64,000 bases of DNA from the NCBI GenBank assembly GCA_021018995.1, contig CM037585.1:69132646-69196645 (forward strand), written 5' to 3'. This DNA comes from Chloranthus sessilifolius (Eukaryota > Streptophyta > Magnoliopsida > Chloranthales > Chloranthaceae). The notes under the pieces are model-generated. The model was not told where the DNA came from and made no database searches. It saw only the letters and a program-made list of their open reading frames with translations. The position numbers were made by a program, and so were the translations under genes. Numbering within the stretch: the stretch's first letter is position 1; each line of letters opens with the position of its first letter. Positions 11,649 through 24,163 of this stretch are shown here, in pieces.

Positions 11649-12401
11649 TTTGATCTCGAAAGCTTGATTCTTTATTCAGTTTGATATCTTGTTTCAGCAT
11701 GATTCCTTGCATTTGTTCAACATGAAGCATGATTCCTTGTATATGTTCAACATGAATCTGTTAGCATGATCGATCACTGTTTTGTATGATTGATTTCTTG
11801 TACAGATTTGCATGATGTAGTACTTGTTTATGCTAAATGCTACATGTTACTAAACTAAATAAGATATAATGTGCCTCAATTGGAATCTATGCATCTAGAC
11901 GTAAATTGGAAATCTAACATGTAAAGTAACATTGTAAATTTTCCTTACTGAGCTTTGATGATAGCTCATCCTACGACTTTATGTCTTAGTTGTAGATATT
12001 GTTCAGGACCCTGAGCATGAGGCTGATCCTACCTACCATCCTGAGGAGGAGGAGGATGAGGGAGACGAAAAGGAAGATTCTGCAGAAAAATTCTTTCCGA
12101 AATAGGTTTGAGAGAGAGAGAGTAGTGGTTTTAAACATATATAAATAGCAGTGTGGTTTGAGATAGTTTACTACTTCATGTATAGGTTTTATGTTTATAT
12201 TTCCTGTTCAGTTTACTGTTTTAGATAAAGGAATGGATATCAGTTGTGTCATATTTCTTCGTATCAGAGTTATTTTAATTCACTTCCACAATTGTAAAAC
12301 TTTGTACACGATGCACTTGTAAGAAAGGATCATGTTAGGTGATTCGACGGTACGACCTTTCCCATTTACAAGAAGGGGAAAAGTTGGGCTGTCACATAAC
12401 C

Positions 12402-12890
12402 CTAATTGGGACCATATACTGAAATAATAGTATATGACTGAACACAGGCTAAAATAATAGCTCTGTGTCTCAGGTCCCATAACCCAAATGCGGGGACCAT
12501 GCACTGAAACAATAGTACATGGCTGAACACAGGCTGAAATAATAGTTCTATGGCTCAGATCCCAACGTAGGGAGACTATATACTGAAATAATAGTATATA
12601 GTCGAAATGTTGATTGAAACAATAGTTTGGCATTTCAAACCCCCTAACTCTAATTGGGACCATATACTAAAATAATAGTATATGACTGAACACAGGCTGA
12701 AACAATAGCTCTGTGGCTCAAGCCCCATAACCTTAACGCGGGGACCATGCACTGAAACAATAGTACATAGCTGAATACAGGTTGAAACAATAGCTCTGTG
12801 GCTCAAATCCTAATATAGGGAGACTATATATTAAAACAATAGTATATAGTCGAAATGCAGACTAAAATAATAGTCTGGCAGTTCAGACCC
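12402..12890 (+). repeat. 85-bp LTR satellite array, right part
   Basis: This continues the array interrupted by F, with the same ACCATATACTGAAA and CAATAGCTCTGTGGCTCA words at about 85-bp spacing and the alternate GAGACTATATACTG type at the end of each higher-order block. Confidence 0.85.
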
Positions 12891-15206
12891 GACCCGGACC
12901 CGAACAGCCTCGAATTACACACCTAAAACCACTCATGCAATTCGATTGCAGGCAAAACTACACACGTGCAATCAGTCCCCCTTTAGACTAGATTTCCTTT
13001 CCCAGACCACCTCGAGATTCAATCACACGCCCCATATGAGACGCGCGATCGAATTGAGCGCCCCACCATAGGCGCGCAATCACCCTACGCCCGACCTAGT
13101 CTTACAGTCCTTTACCACGAAGCTTCCTCGATTAAACTCTTCGAAAGAGGCGCTTAATCGAATTACGCACCCCATAATTGGCGTGCAATTTGTCCTAATA
13201 TTGTTAGAACTAGGAAACTCACTAAGCAAGTCAGCCAGTCGCTCACTTAGTCGGTAACCGACCCAAAGTGATTAAGCATCAGGAGACCGGCGCGTAATCC
13301 ATTTAAATGCCTGAAACAGAGCGTTTAATTGGAGAAAAACCTATAAAAGATTTTTTTTCTAATTCGCCCCAGAGAGGCTGGCAATTTTGAGAGAACGAAT
13401 TTTTTTGAGATTTCGAAACCAGAGAACTCCGAGAACGAACACATAGAGGAACATAGCCATAATTTCGAGATTCAAGCTTCGAATCTTCGAGATTTCTCTC
13501 CGCAGCCCTTGCCCTAGGTAAAAATCTAACCTTTAGCCTTGACCCCTTAGTTTAATTTTAGTTCTTAGACCTAGGACTTCTCTTAGTTTTAATTATTAAT
13601 ATCGAATTTTTAATTTTAGACTGTAGCACCCTTTTTTTTAAACTGTAATTCTTAATATCCAGTTCTAGTTCTCCGTTTCTAGAACCAATCCTTAATCTGA
13701 CGGTCTAATTCACCGACCCTAGACTCAACTCAGTTCCAAAATCTTAATCTCAAGTTCTAGTTCTTAGGTTCTAGAACCAGCCCTCAATCATACGGTCTGA
13801 TTTTCTGATTTCGAACCCGAATTCAGTCTTAGAATTTTAAATTTTAGTTTTAATTTCTTAATTCAAGACTTCTAAAATCTCAAATATTCATTTAGTTTTA
13901 TAAAACTTTAGTTTCTTAATTTAATTCACAATTATAATCCCGAAATCGACTCTGAAAATCCAAAAATATCAATGTTATAATTCAAAATTTAATTTATCTT
14001 TAATCTCAACCACCCGATTTGCCCAAGGGAGCTTACGAAGGGTACTCGAGGACAAGGCCAATCGTCCTTGACATAGCGGGCCTAAAACCCCTTCTTTTTG
14101 TTGCTTTAATTAGGATTAGAAAATCAGTTGCACGACCTTTTCTTAGATTTTTCGTATGATTAATTTGCATGCTTTATTTTAATTTAGATCCTTTGATTAA
14201 TTGGCTTGATTAGAACTCAAATAAAATTAGTTCCTTTATTTTAATTAGATAATTCTAGCATAGTTAATTCCTCGCTTTATTAGATTTCAGTATAGTTAAT
14301 CCTTTTTTTGATTAGAATTTTAGTATAATTAACTCATTGTTTTGATTACAATTCTAGGAAAAATCAATTCCTTTATTTTAATTGGATTTTAGCATAGATA
14401 ATTCATTGCTTTAATTAGAATTTTAGGATATTCAATTTCTCGCTCTGATCAGAATTCTAGTAAAATTAGTTTCTTTATTTTAATCAGAATTTTAGCAAAA
14501 TCAGTCCTCCATTCCAATTAGAATTCTAGTAGGACTATTATAATTGCTCTAATTAGAATTTCACTCAAATCATTATATTTGCTCCAGTAAGAATTTCAAT
14601 ATAATTACCATATTTGCTTCACTTAAAAATTTTAATATAATTAGAATGCTTGACTTAATTAGAGTTTCGTTAAAATTAACATATTGGCATTCCTGATATA
14701 ATTAGGGGACTAATATCAATTGGACTTTTAGTAGTATTTGGACACTAAATTAATTAGAATTCTAATAAGATTAGGAAACTAAATTAATTAGAGTCCTAAT
14801 AGAATTATAATATTAGAATAGGCCACTATAATAAATTCTCACACAACTAAACTCACAATAGAATCAAGAAATCCAAACCAATCTGAATCACAGCAATAAC
14901 AGGGAAAGAAAAGGAAAACTAAATTATCTAAACTATAACGAAGAGTCATAGCTGCTGATGTTCGCAGGCAGACGATTTAGTAAAGAAGTAACCCACACCC
15001 ACTCTAAAACGTGATCATTGACGTGTTATAGCGCGTTAAATATCTGCAGCTGGCGATTGCAACAACTAGGGATCTTCCTAGAAAACCCCCTTTTTTTATT
15101 TTACCTCCACTATTCCAAACGCAGCATCGCTAGAGTCCACTTGGACAGAATTGGGCCACTCATTCAACGGGGACCGAAAGGAACCCAGAAAAAGTGCACA
15201 CCAACA
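12402..15206 (+). repeat. 5' LTR of element B, right piece
   Basis: The LTR resumes after F with CTAATTGGGACC and ends ...GTGCACACCAACA. The stretch contains 85-bp satellites (to about 12890), a zone of GCGCAATC/TTAATCG words (12950-13330), the run to ATTTGCCCAAGGGAGC (about 14010-14040) and an AT-rich zone of repeated TTAATTAGAATT words (14100-14820). The 3' LTR shows the same order. Left and right pieces together are about 0.2 kb longer than the 3' LTR, mostly from extra satellite units. Confidence 0.85.
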
Positions 15207-15209
15207 GAC

Positions 15210-15226
15210 TGGCGATCGCAATGGGA
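15210..15226 (+). other. Primer-binding site of element B
   Basis: TGGCGATCGCAATGGGA starts four bases after the LTR end. A run beginning TGG right after the 5' LTR fits the complement of a tRNA 3' end (CCA). Element D has the closely similar TGGCGATCGCGATGGGA at the same place. I cannot name the tRNA with certainty. Confidence 0.75.
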
Positions 15227-15326
15227 CTCTTTTGCAAACTCTTTCTTTCTTAGATAGTTAGTTTTCAGTATATTTTCCTATTTTTTTTTCTATTTCCCTC
15301 GCATTATTTCAAACCCTTTTAAATAT

Positions 15327-17635
15327 ATGAGTCTTCGTCAAAGACTCGAGATGTCTGGTATACGAAGAGTGAGTTTAGGAGACCCATCATTGTGGGGATA
15401 TCATAACAATCCCACGTACGAAGAAGAACCACTTTATAATTTCAGCCTAAGACAATCTGAGATTAACATGGTTGGCGAACAAGAAAATCCATTCTCTACC
15501 CCACACACCGGTAGTAATCATAATAGGAGAGATGGTAACTCTAGACAAAACCTTACTGCTCAACAAATCGTAGAGCTCAGTATTCAAAGAATACAAAGAG
15601 GAGATGACGACTCCGATGAATTACTTCAAGGATTGGTTGCGGCATACGAGGCCATTAGGTCACGACAATTCGCAGAAGACCAAGAATGACAGGAAAGGCC
15701 ACCGCCTACCCCGAGCATAGTGTCAGCCTGCCTCACACCATTGAGACAACCTACTCACACGTTCTTCAACGATGATTCTCTAGAAGAGGTTTGCTCATGG
15801 GCCGCTTCAAGAAACAGCACCATCAAAATTGAAGATCTCATTAAAATGCTCGACGAGTACATGGCCAAGAGAAAGTGCCCTAGTCGCTCATTCGAATTCG
15901 ATAAATTTTTTTTGGACGTCGAATTTAACTTACCAATAAACCACTGAAATTTACCAAATATAATGGCACGAGAAATCCGAACCATCACTTGGTCCTCTTT
16001 TGTAACGATTGTTGACCCATACCTGATAATCAAGGACTTCTCATTCACTATTTTCAATGCTCATTAGAAGGAGAAGCTTTAGATTGGTTTGCGGGACTCC
16101 CGCTTTATAAGATAGAAACCTTCGATGATTTGGTTGGTCAATTCCTAGACCAATACAAACACTTGACCTAGGAGACAGTCAGTCTCAACGATTTGATGGC
16201 GGCCAAGCAAGGACCCGATGAAGAGTTTACCGACTTTGTCGACAGATGGAGAAAACTCACTGCTAGGACCGACACTTCAATGAAAGAGAAGGACTCAGTA
16301 GACATTATCATCGATAATACTAGAGAACCACTAAAAAGCGCACTTGTCGTCAGTGATTGCCCCGACTTCACTGCACTCCATTCCCGGGCATCCCTACTAG
16401 CACGGCACATTAAAGGCGGAGACCTCATTCTATCCATAGTCACATTAAAAGTAGGCTCTTCCAGTGAATCAAAAATGAAAAATAATAAAAAAGCCTCAGG
16501 AATCGAATAGGTGAGCACAGTTGTCAACTAAGGACAAAACTTCGAGAATGAAAATTTCCAACTGTGAAACTTAGAGCAAAATCAAAATCAACAATGGTAC
16601 ACCAACCAAAACCAATGCGCTAATCAACAAAGATACGCAAACTAAAGCCAAGTCCAAAACCAAAATCAGGGCCAATATCAGAATAGAAATCAATATCCCA
16701 ACACCTACCATAACCAAAATATGATCCAGAACCAATCAGCCCATGCGCTGAACTATAATAGCGTACCCCCACCATAAAACTTCAGCCCAGCTAGAGGCCC
16801 CTACCAGTCGAGGTGGGAACACTATCCCCCTTTACCTGATATGATTCTCAACATCTTTCATCTCCTCAACACTCAGGCTCTCCTCCAATTCTTGCAAGAA
16901 AGACCTCGCTCATGGCAGACAAATCTAGACTATAGCAAATACTGCACGTTCCATCGATATGCGGGACACAACCTAGAAGACTGTTGGGTCCTCCAGGATG
17001 TAATCTATGACATGAATTACCAAAATCAAATCAATTGGGAGGTGCTTAGGAATCCTAACCCTAATAATAACCAACCCCAACAAAATTTAGGGATCATTAA
17101 TAACCCCATGCCCAACCACAACGAAGCAACACCGGCTCAGGTCACCACCGTAGATCTTTCCAGTCGATCTTCCTTCAAGCCCTCCACCTTAATCACTTGC
17201 ATCCAACCCTCTAATACCTCTGCCACACTTGCAAGAGTTCCTTCACTCCCGCACCCCTCGGCCTTGATCACTCGCATCGCCTCGTCGAGCCTGCCTCCTT
17301 ATCCAAAATTCACTCAGATATGAGTCCACTCCTTTAGGGACAGGAGACCCTTCCTCCATAATCACCCGCCAGATCCTTCAACCCCTCCAAATCCTGAACC
17401 AATGCAATTGCCACTCCCTTCATCCAATTCTAAACCCGAGTACGGAGATCACATTCTTCAAATTGTAGCCCAAATTGCTGCATGGGTAGAAAGTGTCACT
17501 CGAAAGATTCCAAGCCGAGAGAATGAAACAAAGACTGAGTATTTACTAAACATAGAAGAAAGTGAGCGAGAAGGACATCCCGACCCGGGCGAGATGCTGG
17601 TCTCTGCTTTCCTGGAAGAGGAGGATTACACATAG
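15327..17635 (+). pseudogene. gag: gag region of element B
   Basis: The first frame opens with MSLRQRLEMSG at 15327-15689. The capsid-like middle at 16193-16510 has LMAAKQGPDEEFTDFVDRW and DCPDFTALHSRAS, typical of plant Ty3 gag (retrotransposon gag domain). A zinc-knuckle variant CX2HX4HX4C (YCTFHRYAGHNLEDCW) lies near 16942-16985, and Pro/Asn/Gln-rich linkers surround it. The D element carries the same gag with clear similarity throughout. The protein would form the particle that packages element RNA. Several breaks are present. Confidence 0.75.
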
Positions 17636-18110
17636 TACCTCCCACCTTGAAGCGGCACCGTGCAGGCACACGCATCGACCTTGAATTTCACTCACTTCAC
17701 AAATACATCAACTTCAAGTAACACTGGGTTCGGTTAACAACCGACTTGCCCGATTCTTAAGTCAGGAACTAATTACCCACCTCCGCCTTTCCCTCGACAT
17801 AAGGATTTCACGAACGTGCAACCACTAGAGGGGAACGTGAGAGAAAGAGAGGTTAACTTGCCGCCCCCACCTCACATCATTCCTTCACCAATTCCTGCAC
17901 CTCAACCACTCCAACCACCTGCACCCAAGGATCATCGGCTAGCCAAAGAAATGGCACTTGATCTTGGGGAAGAATACGACCTTCTGCGGCATCTTCAAAA
18001 GATTCCGGCCCAAATATCCATACTAGAACTCATCAAGAAGCCGCCTGACCATCACTGGTTGTTGATAAGGACACTTGAAGACACACAAGTGGATGAGGAC
18101 ACAACCCTAG

Positions 18111-18566
18111 ATGAGCTTCATCAGATCACTTTGGTCATGGCGTAACCTCCAGCGCTCACTTTCACAGATGCAGACATGCCTAAAGCGCGGGAGTGCGGCT
18201 CCCATATACCTTACAGTCATAATTAGAAGATTCTTCGTACCCCATGCGTTGGTCGACACAGGAGCAGGACTCAATATTTTCCCTCTCACAACATTAAAGA
18301 CACTCGAATATACAAAGTAGGATGTCAGGCCCTTGGCACTATCACTCATAGCTTATGATATCTCACGTCACTTTATTAAAGGAACTATTAAACTCCAGGT
18401 TCGCCTTGGACCTGTAACGAAAGATGTAACCTTCCATATTTCTGATTCCGCTAGTACGTACAATCTTATCTTAGGAAGAAAATGGCAAGAGTCAATGACG
18501 GCCGTCGCATCCACATACCATCAATGCGTCAAATTCCCATACGAGGACTCCATTGTTCGTATATAA
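18111..18566 (+). pseudogene. Protease region of element B
   Basis: The motif ALVDTGAGLNIFPLTTL (near 18247-18297) is the catalytic Asp loop of a retropepsin-type aspartic protease, and the later YNLILGRKWQ stretch (about 18460-18490) fits the second conserved part (ILG). The region follows a Pro-rich linker (17816-18145). The family's role is to cut the element polyprotein. It is broken in the copy seen here. Confidence 0.7.
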
Positions 18567-18743
18567 GCTAACGCACCCCTCTAAGAGATGGATATTGATT
18601 ACGCAGCAAGTATTCCGACAGCCCATAATTCCGTATTGAACACGAGTCATAGTCAAAAGACTTGAATCCCTGATGAGACAACCGTTGCGAAAGTCCGTCC
18701 CCCTACCCCTCCTAGTTCTCTCCCAACGCGTAAACAAAAATTA

Positions 18744-19031
18744 ATGAGGAGAGAGGTTAGCCCAGACCTCGCCAAACTTTATGACATCAACCCCACCGTG
18801 ATAAAAGGGTGGGACTTCATGTACCAACTTGAATACATCCCCCACACCAGACTCGATAAAAATAAGCAAGGTCGTGTAGGACCTGTCGTCCCAACGAAAA
18901 TACGCAAACACATAGGGTTACATTATCAATCAGACGGCCTACAAGTCGACTTATTCCCTACCTCACCCAAATGGTCTCTATATGACCACTTTGTCTATGG
19001 GACCAATGAGAAAGCAGATGTACCAAGGTAG
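18744..19031 (+). pseudogene. G-patch-like stretch after the protease of element B
   Basis: The segment with GWDFMYQLEYIPHTRLDK and KQGRVGPV lines up in position and style with the G-patch that follows the protease in Tat/Ogre elements (compare E at 57757-57846). G-patches are short Gly-rich RNA-binding motifs. In B the likeness is weak, so this is placed mainly by context. Confidence 0.45.
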
Positions 19032-19364
19032 AAGAAAGTGTCCTTCACTAGATCCTAAGAAGCAAAAATTGAGCGAATGGCTAACGCATTCAATGATCTA
19101 ACCAATCTGAACAACGATATCGATAAACCGCTCGAAGGAGTCAAACCCTTGTTTGACACTAAGGAGTTTACAGAAGAGAGGAAGAAAGAACCTCCAGAAC
19201 CTGAGCCATAGGTAGAAGATTGGGAATCTACTGATGACGAAGATTTTAACATAGTAGCCTTGCAAGATGATGAAGAGTACTTACACTCAACATGGGAAGA
19301 AGATGATGCCCCATAAGAGGATTCTAACTCGTATAGCATCTGCCTCAACCTTAGCCTTGGGGGA

Positions 19365-19439
19365 TGGGAATGCCCCTGGGACACCCCTTGTATCGCTCAC
19401 CCATACCAACCCCGATGTAGGGCATGCACCAGCATATTA
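19365..19439 (+). other. Cys/His motif copy 1 (CX5CX2HX5CX2C) in element B
   Basis: The frame reads WECPW, then PCIAH, then QPRCRAC. The five metal-type residues are spaced CX5CX2HX5CX2C. A near-identical copy lies 473 bp downstream. It sits in the acidic linker between the G-patch-like stretch and RT. I do not recognise it as a named zinc finger. Confidence 0.6.
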
Positions 19440-19837
19440 GAATGCTTCTCTAGTTGGATCCGATATTCTGTAATAGAAGAATCGAATCACTCCAACCTCG
19501 TGACAACAGAAATAAGTAATGACCTACCAGCTCAGCCACCGGCATAAGAAGCAGAAAATCCCAACAGTCATAGGGTTGACCAAAGGGGAAACACTCACAT
19601 CGCCCTCATTGGGTTTGAAGAGGAACTTGAACTAGACACTTCATCCCCAAATGTGCCGCAACTCCAAATATTTTGGAAATCTCTCGAGGAAGAATGACAG
19701 CCTCCCCCGAGTGATGACGAGACTACTGGATAGACCTCCCTGCACTCGAGTAAGCAGAGCAAGCTAACCTAGGAATTCAAACACTGTCAGATCAAGAAGA
19801 TGCATTTGATACCGTCGTCAACTCTAACTCAGAAAGA

Positions 19838-19912
19838 TGGGAATGCCCTTGGGGATCTCCCTGCATTTCTCACCATTATCAGCCTCGCTGCCGAGCATGC
19901 ATGCTCATCCTA
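19838..19912 (+). other. Cys/His motif copy 2 (CX5CX2HX5CX2C) in element B
   Basis: The frame reads RWECPW, PCISHHY, QPRCRACMLIL, keeping every Cys and His of copy 1 while differing at silent and other positions. The conservation of protein motif between two diverged copies suggests past selection. Confidence 0.6.
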
Positions 19913-20639
19913 ACATATTATGAAGTTCAAGGGAAAGAACTCACTACCCCCGAGGATCCCTTAGGAGATCACCCTCGATAGAAAGAACAACCATATTATA
20001 ACTCAAAGGTGGATAGTTCGATTGATTATGATCTCCAGAGCCTCTACGAAGAAGGGGCAATAAATGTGATAGAGGAAATCCGAGCGTTAATGCCACTGTC
20101 ACCAGCATCGCTTATTCAAAAAATCTCATCAGATGAGGACTCCAAAAAAAAAAAAAAATTTAATGTCAAAATCAGAATAAGTCCATGTTTCCCGAAGAAT
20201 CACCCGAACGGCTTCAGCAGTCGTCTCGCTCCCTTAGTTAGAGGAAGCAACTCTCCCGGTGTCCCCTTGAGGCGACCGACCCAGTACCATATTTATTATC
20301 AAAAATCAAAAAAATAGAAAAAGTAGAAAACCCTAAAAATTTAGAAACAAAAAATTTGAGAAAATCATAAAACCTCATACAAGAAAGGGAACCCTGCGTC
20401 CCGAATCAAATTTTTGGCCAACAAGGAGACTGTTCTCCTAAGACTTCTATCCCATCTCCTGCATGAGGATGCAAAGCATCTACGCTAAACAACAAGCCAG
20501 TGATCATACTGGACGAGATACTTCACGACTTTGAGAAAAGGATCAATAGCCTTGACCTTCACCTTACCAAAGATCTCTCAGTCATAAATTGTGCCAATGA
20601 AGGGTTATCTTTAGTAAAATCGAATCCCTAGTGTAGAAA

Positions 20640-22630
20640 TTTTGTAGTATATGAGCTTATCGAAGATGAAGAAGAAACATTGATCGTCAAAGAGGCGCTA
20701 GACTTCCAACGGGTTATCAAGCATTTCGATGAGCAAACCCAAGTTGCAGCGAAACCTACGGAAGAAATAAACTTTGACACTGAAGAGAAACCCAAGAAGC
20801 TACTAATTAGCACAACGCTCAACTCCATGGAACATCAATAAATCGTACAAGTCTTACAAGAACACCTCGACTCCTTCGCATGGTCCTATGAAGATATGCC
20901 TGGTTTAGACCCAAGTTTAGTAGAACATTGCCTTGTCTTGAAACCCGATGCCAAACCTATTAAGCAGAAACTCCGTAGGATGCACCCACAAACTACCCTT
21001 CAAGTTAAAGAGGAAGTTGACAAATTACACAAAGCCAAATTCATTCGAATCGTCCTTTACCCTAAATGGGTCACCAACATAGTACTTGTCGCTAAGAAAG
21101 ATGGCAGAGTATGAGTTTGCATTGACTTCCAAAATCTCAACCAGGCATGTCCAAAAGATGACTTCCCACTTTCGCACATTGACACTCTAGTCGACCACAC
21201 CGCTGGACATGAGATGCTATCCTTTATGGACGGTTTTGCTTGGTATAATCAGATCAAATTAGCAGAGTCTGACCAAGAGAAGACTTCTTTCACCACACCA
21301 TAGGGAACTTACTGCTACATCATCATGCCTTTTGGGCTCAAGAACGCATGAGCCACGTATTAACGTGCCATGATGGCTATTTTTCACGACATGACGCATA
21401 AATGTGTAGAAGTCTATGTCGATGGTATATTAGTGAAGTCCCAAACGCGAGTAGGTCATGTTGAAGCACTCCGACTGGTACTACAAAGAGCCAAGAAGTA
21501 TCAGCTGAAAATTAACCCAAAGAAGTGTGTCTTCGGAGTCACCTCCGAGAAATTACTTGGTTTCATAGTCAGCAAGCGAGGGATCGAAGTCGACCCTACA
21601 AAAGTCAGAGCCATCCTTGAGATGTCACCTCCTAGTAATATCAAAGAAGTACTAGGTCTGATAGGAAGATTATAATTCATCAGGAGATTTATCTCCCAGC
21701 ATTCAAACATATGTAATCCTTTCTATAGACTACTTAAAGGAGGGACTGAGTACAAATGGGATGACCAGTGTTAGCAAGCCTTTAATAATATCAAGAAGTA
21801 CCTCCTTAACCCACCAATACTATCTCCACCTGCTCTCGAAAGACCTCTTATCCTATACCTCTCGGCGAATGATAAAGCAATGGGAGTGATTCTGAGACAA
21901 TATGAAGAAGACGGCAAGAGAGAGAGGGCTATCTACTACCTTAGTAGGACGATGGTCGAGTACGAACGAAAATATACTTTGATGGAGAAGACCTGCCTCA
22001 CATTGGTGTGGCCCTCAACCAAATTATGGCACTACTTCGGAGCACATAAGATACTAGTACTAGCTCGAATGGACCCTCTGAAGTATGTATTCGAAAAGCT
22101 AGCAACCTCAGGAAAGATCACTCGCTGGCATATGCTCTTGCAAGAATTCGATATCACTTACATCACGCAGAAGTTGATCAAAGGGCAAGTAATCATCGAT
22201 TACCTCACAGATCTCCCACTCCTGAGCAATGAGCCCATACAAGAAGATTTCCTCGATGAAGACCTACTCATGATTCATAACGAAGAGCCCGATAAGACGT
22301 CATGGACCCTCTATTTCGACGGCGCTCGAAACCACAAAGGAAAATGCGTCAGAGTAGTCTTCCTAAGCCCCGAAGGAGTTGTTATACCTAACACTTTTCA
22401 ACTAGATTTCCCTGTCACTAATAATGTCATAGAATACGAAGCTTTTATAGTTGGACTACGAGCAGCACTACAATTAGGCATTAATTAGTTGAAAACCATC
22501 GGTGATTCCAAGCTCGTAATCTCACAAGTTATAGGAGAATGGAAAACTAAGGAAAGGAGACTAATGGCATATTTAGAAACCGCTCAATATTTGATAAAGA
22601 AATTTGAAAGAATCTCTTTCACGCACATCC
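20640..22630 (+). pseudogene. pol: Reverse transcriptase and two RNase H regions of element B
   Basis: RT begins with VQVLQEHLDSFAWSYEDMPG-type sequence near 20840, then KQKLRRMHP, MPFGLKNA (about 21328) and the catalytic-loop region EVYVDGILVKS (about 21410-21440), then KKCVFGV and LGFIVSKRGIEVDP. The RT-linked RNase H follows (RAIYYLSRTMVEYERKYTLMEK, 21925-21985), then a second, archaeal-type RNase H (SWTLYFDGARNHKGK near 22300, NVIEYEAFIVGLRAAL near 22425). Two RNase H regions in a row mark the Tat/Ogre lineage. The region has several breaks. Confidence 0.85.
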
Positions 22631-22979
22631 CTAGACTAGAAAAATGAGCTCCCAGATTCCATAGCCACTTTAGCCTCGGTCATCCAGATACCCATCGACC
22701 AAAGTACCAAGACCTTCTTTGTCGAAAAGCTGATAGTATCCGCCCACGCGGTAGCATGGACCGTTAAGAGAGAATTACCAATCCTCCCCACAAGCACAGA
22801 ACTAAATGAAGCAATCACTCTGGAAAAGCACGTCAAGGTAGATATTGAAGTCTCTATGTTCAAATTTGAAAAATCACCAACCGACGATGGACAACCATGA
22901 TATTTTAACATCATGAACTTCTTAAAGCATCAACATATCCCTCCATATGCCACAAAGATTGAACGAAAGACTATAAGGA

Positions 22980-24163
22980 ACCGATGCGCCTAATTCTGCA
23001 TACTCGACAAAACGTTATATAAAGAAGCCTTCACCAAAAGAGTACTACTACGATGCATCACGACTACCAAAGGATAATATATCATCTAAGAAGCACATGC
23101 TTGTGCTTGCAGCGCCCACTCCGATAGATAGAGGCACGCCAATCAAGTTACACGACAAGGCTACTTCTGGCCGACGATGATAAGAGATTGCCACCTCTAT
23201 GTCCAATCCTGCAAATAATTCTAAGAACATGCCGCACTCATCAAAGCTCCATTAGTTGCATTGAACACTATGACTTTGTCATGGCCATTTTCAATCTGGG
23301 CCTTCGATGTCATTGGACCTTTCACAAATACAGTTGGGAACACTCACAAGAATGTGTTCATACTTGCAGTGACCGAATACTACACCAAATGGGCAAAAGC
23401 TGAATCCTATGTCAGAATCACCACTTCAACACTCGTAAGGTTTATTGTTTGAAATATCATCGCCAGATTTGGAGTATCCAGGATGTTTGTCACCAACAAC
23501 AGACTACAGTTCATCGCAAAAAATACGAAGAAGTTATGCAAGAAATTCGACATCGATCTATGTCACTCATCACCGTTCTACCCTCAAGGAAATGGACAAG
23601 CAAAAGCTACGAATAAAATGCTGATTTGAATCCTAAAATGCACAATAGAAATAAGTAATGGAGCCGACTGGCCTAAACGACTAGCAGAAACACTCTGGGG
23701 CTATAGGACCTCTATTCGTACGGCCACTAGCCAAACTCCCTACCTCCTTACCTACGGGATAGAGGCAATCCTATCATATGAGATACAAGTACCATCCTTA
23801 TGGATTCAACTCGATGATGAGCTATCCTTAGATGAGAGGAGAATTACCCTACTCACACAGCTAGAGCAGCTTGATGAAACACGTCTAAGGGTAGCTGATC
23901 ACGCTCAGGTATATCAGAGGAGAGTGGCAAAGGCTTATGATAAGAAAGTCCTTGAACGAACCTTTAATATTGGAGAATTAGTCTTGAAGAAAATCATACC
24001 TTCCAAGCACACCCACTCGAAAGGAAAATTGAAACCGAACTGGGAAGGCCCTTATGTTATAACAACCGCATACCCTGGAAATGCATACAAACTAACGAAC
24101 CAAGATGGGGAAAAACTCCCTAGCCCTTGGAATGCCATGTACCATAGAAAATACTATCCTTAG
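22980..24163 (+). pseudogene. pol: Integrase region of element B
   Basis: The zinc-binding front part is near 23030-23220. The core includes WAFDVIGPFTNTVGNTHKNV (23304 on) and the typical SPFYPQGNGQAKATN stretch near 23570-23610. The C-terminal frame 23924-24163 has KAYDKKV and the KLKPNWEGPYVITTAYPGNA motif common to Ty3-type integrase tails. The family inserts element DNA into the genome. It is broken. Confidence 0.8.

Larger units (their letters stand above)
8703..12396 (+). mobile_element. Element F: solo LTR, Tekay-like, in B's 5' LTR
   Basis: F begins TGTCACAGTTGAC and ends GTTGGGCTGTCACA, 3.69 kb, and is flanked by perfect TAACC duplications inside the B satellite array. It has the same minisatellite as G's LTR (six copies at 11391-11648). 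No gag or pol motif and no second copy of its own ends are seen, so it is best read as one LTR left after recombination between two. A Glu-rich open stretch lies near its end (about 12000-12104). Confidence 0.8.
19032..20639 (+). other. Acidic linker between protease and RT of element B
   Basis: Apart from the two Cys/His motifs the stretch is Asp/Glu-rich (for example DWESTDDEDFN near 19220) and then Lys/Ser-rich, with an A-run at 20147-20158. The 20009-20317 frame (IDYDLQSLYEEGAINVIEE) is the longest piece. No enzyme motif is visible. Confidence 0.5.

Noticed and set aside
12280-12806. Minus-strand frames with repeated YYFSIWSQLELG-type sequence
   Set aside because: They are read through the 85-bp satellite and repeat with it.
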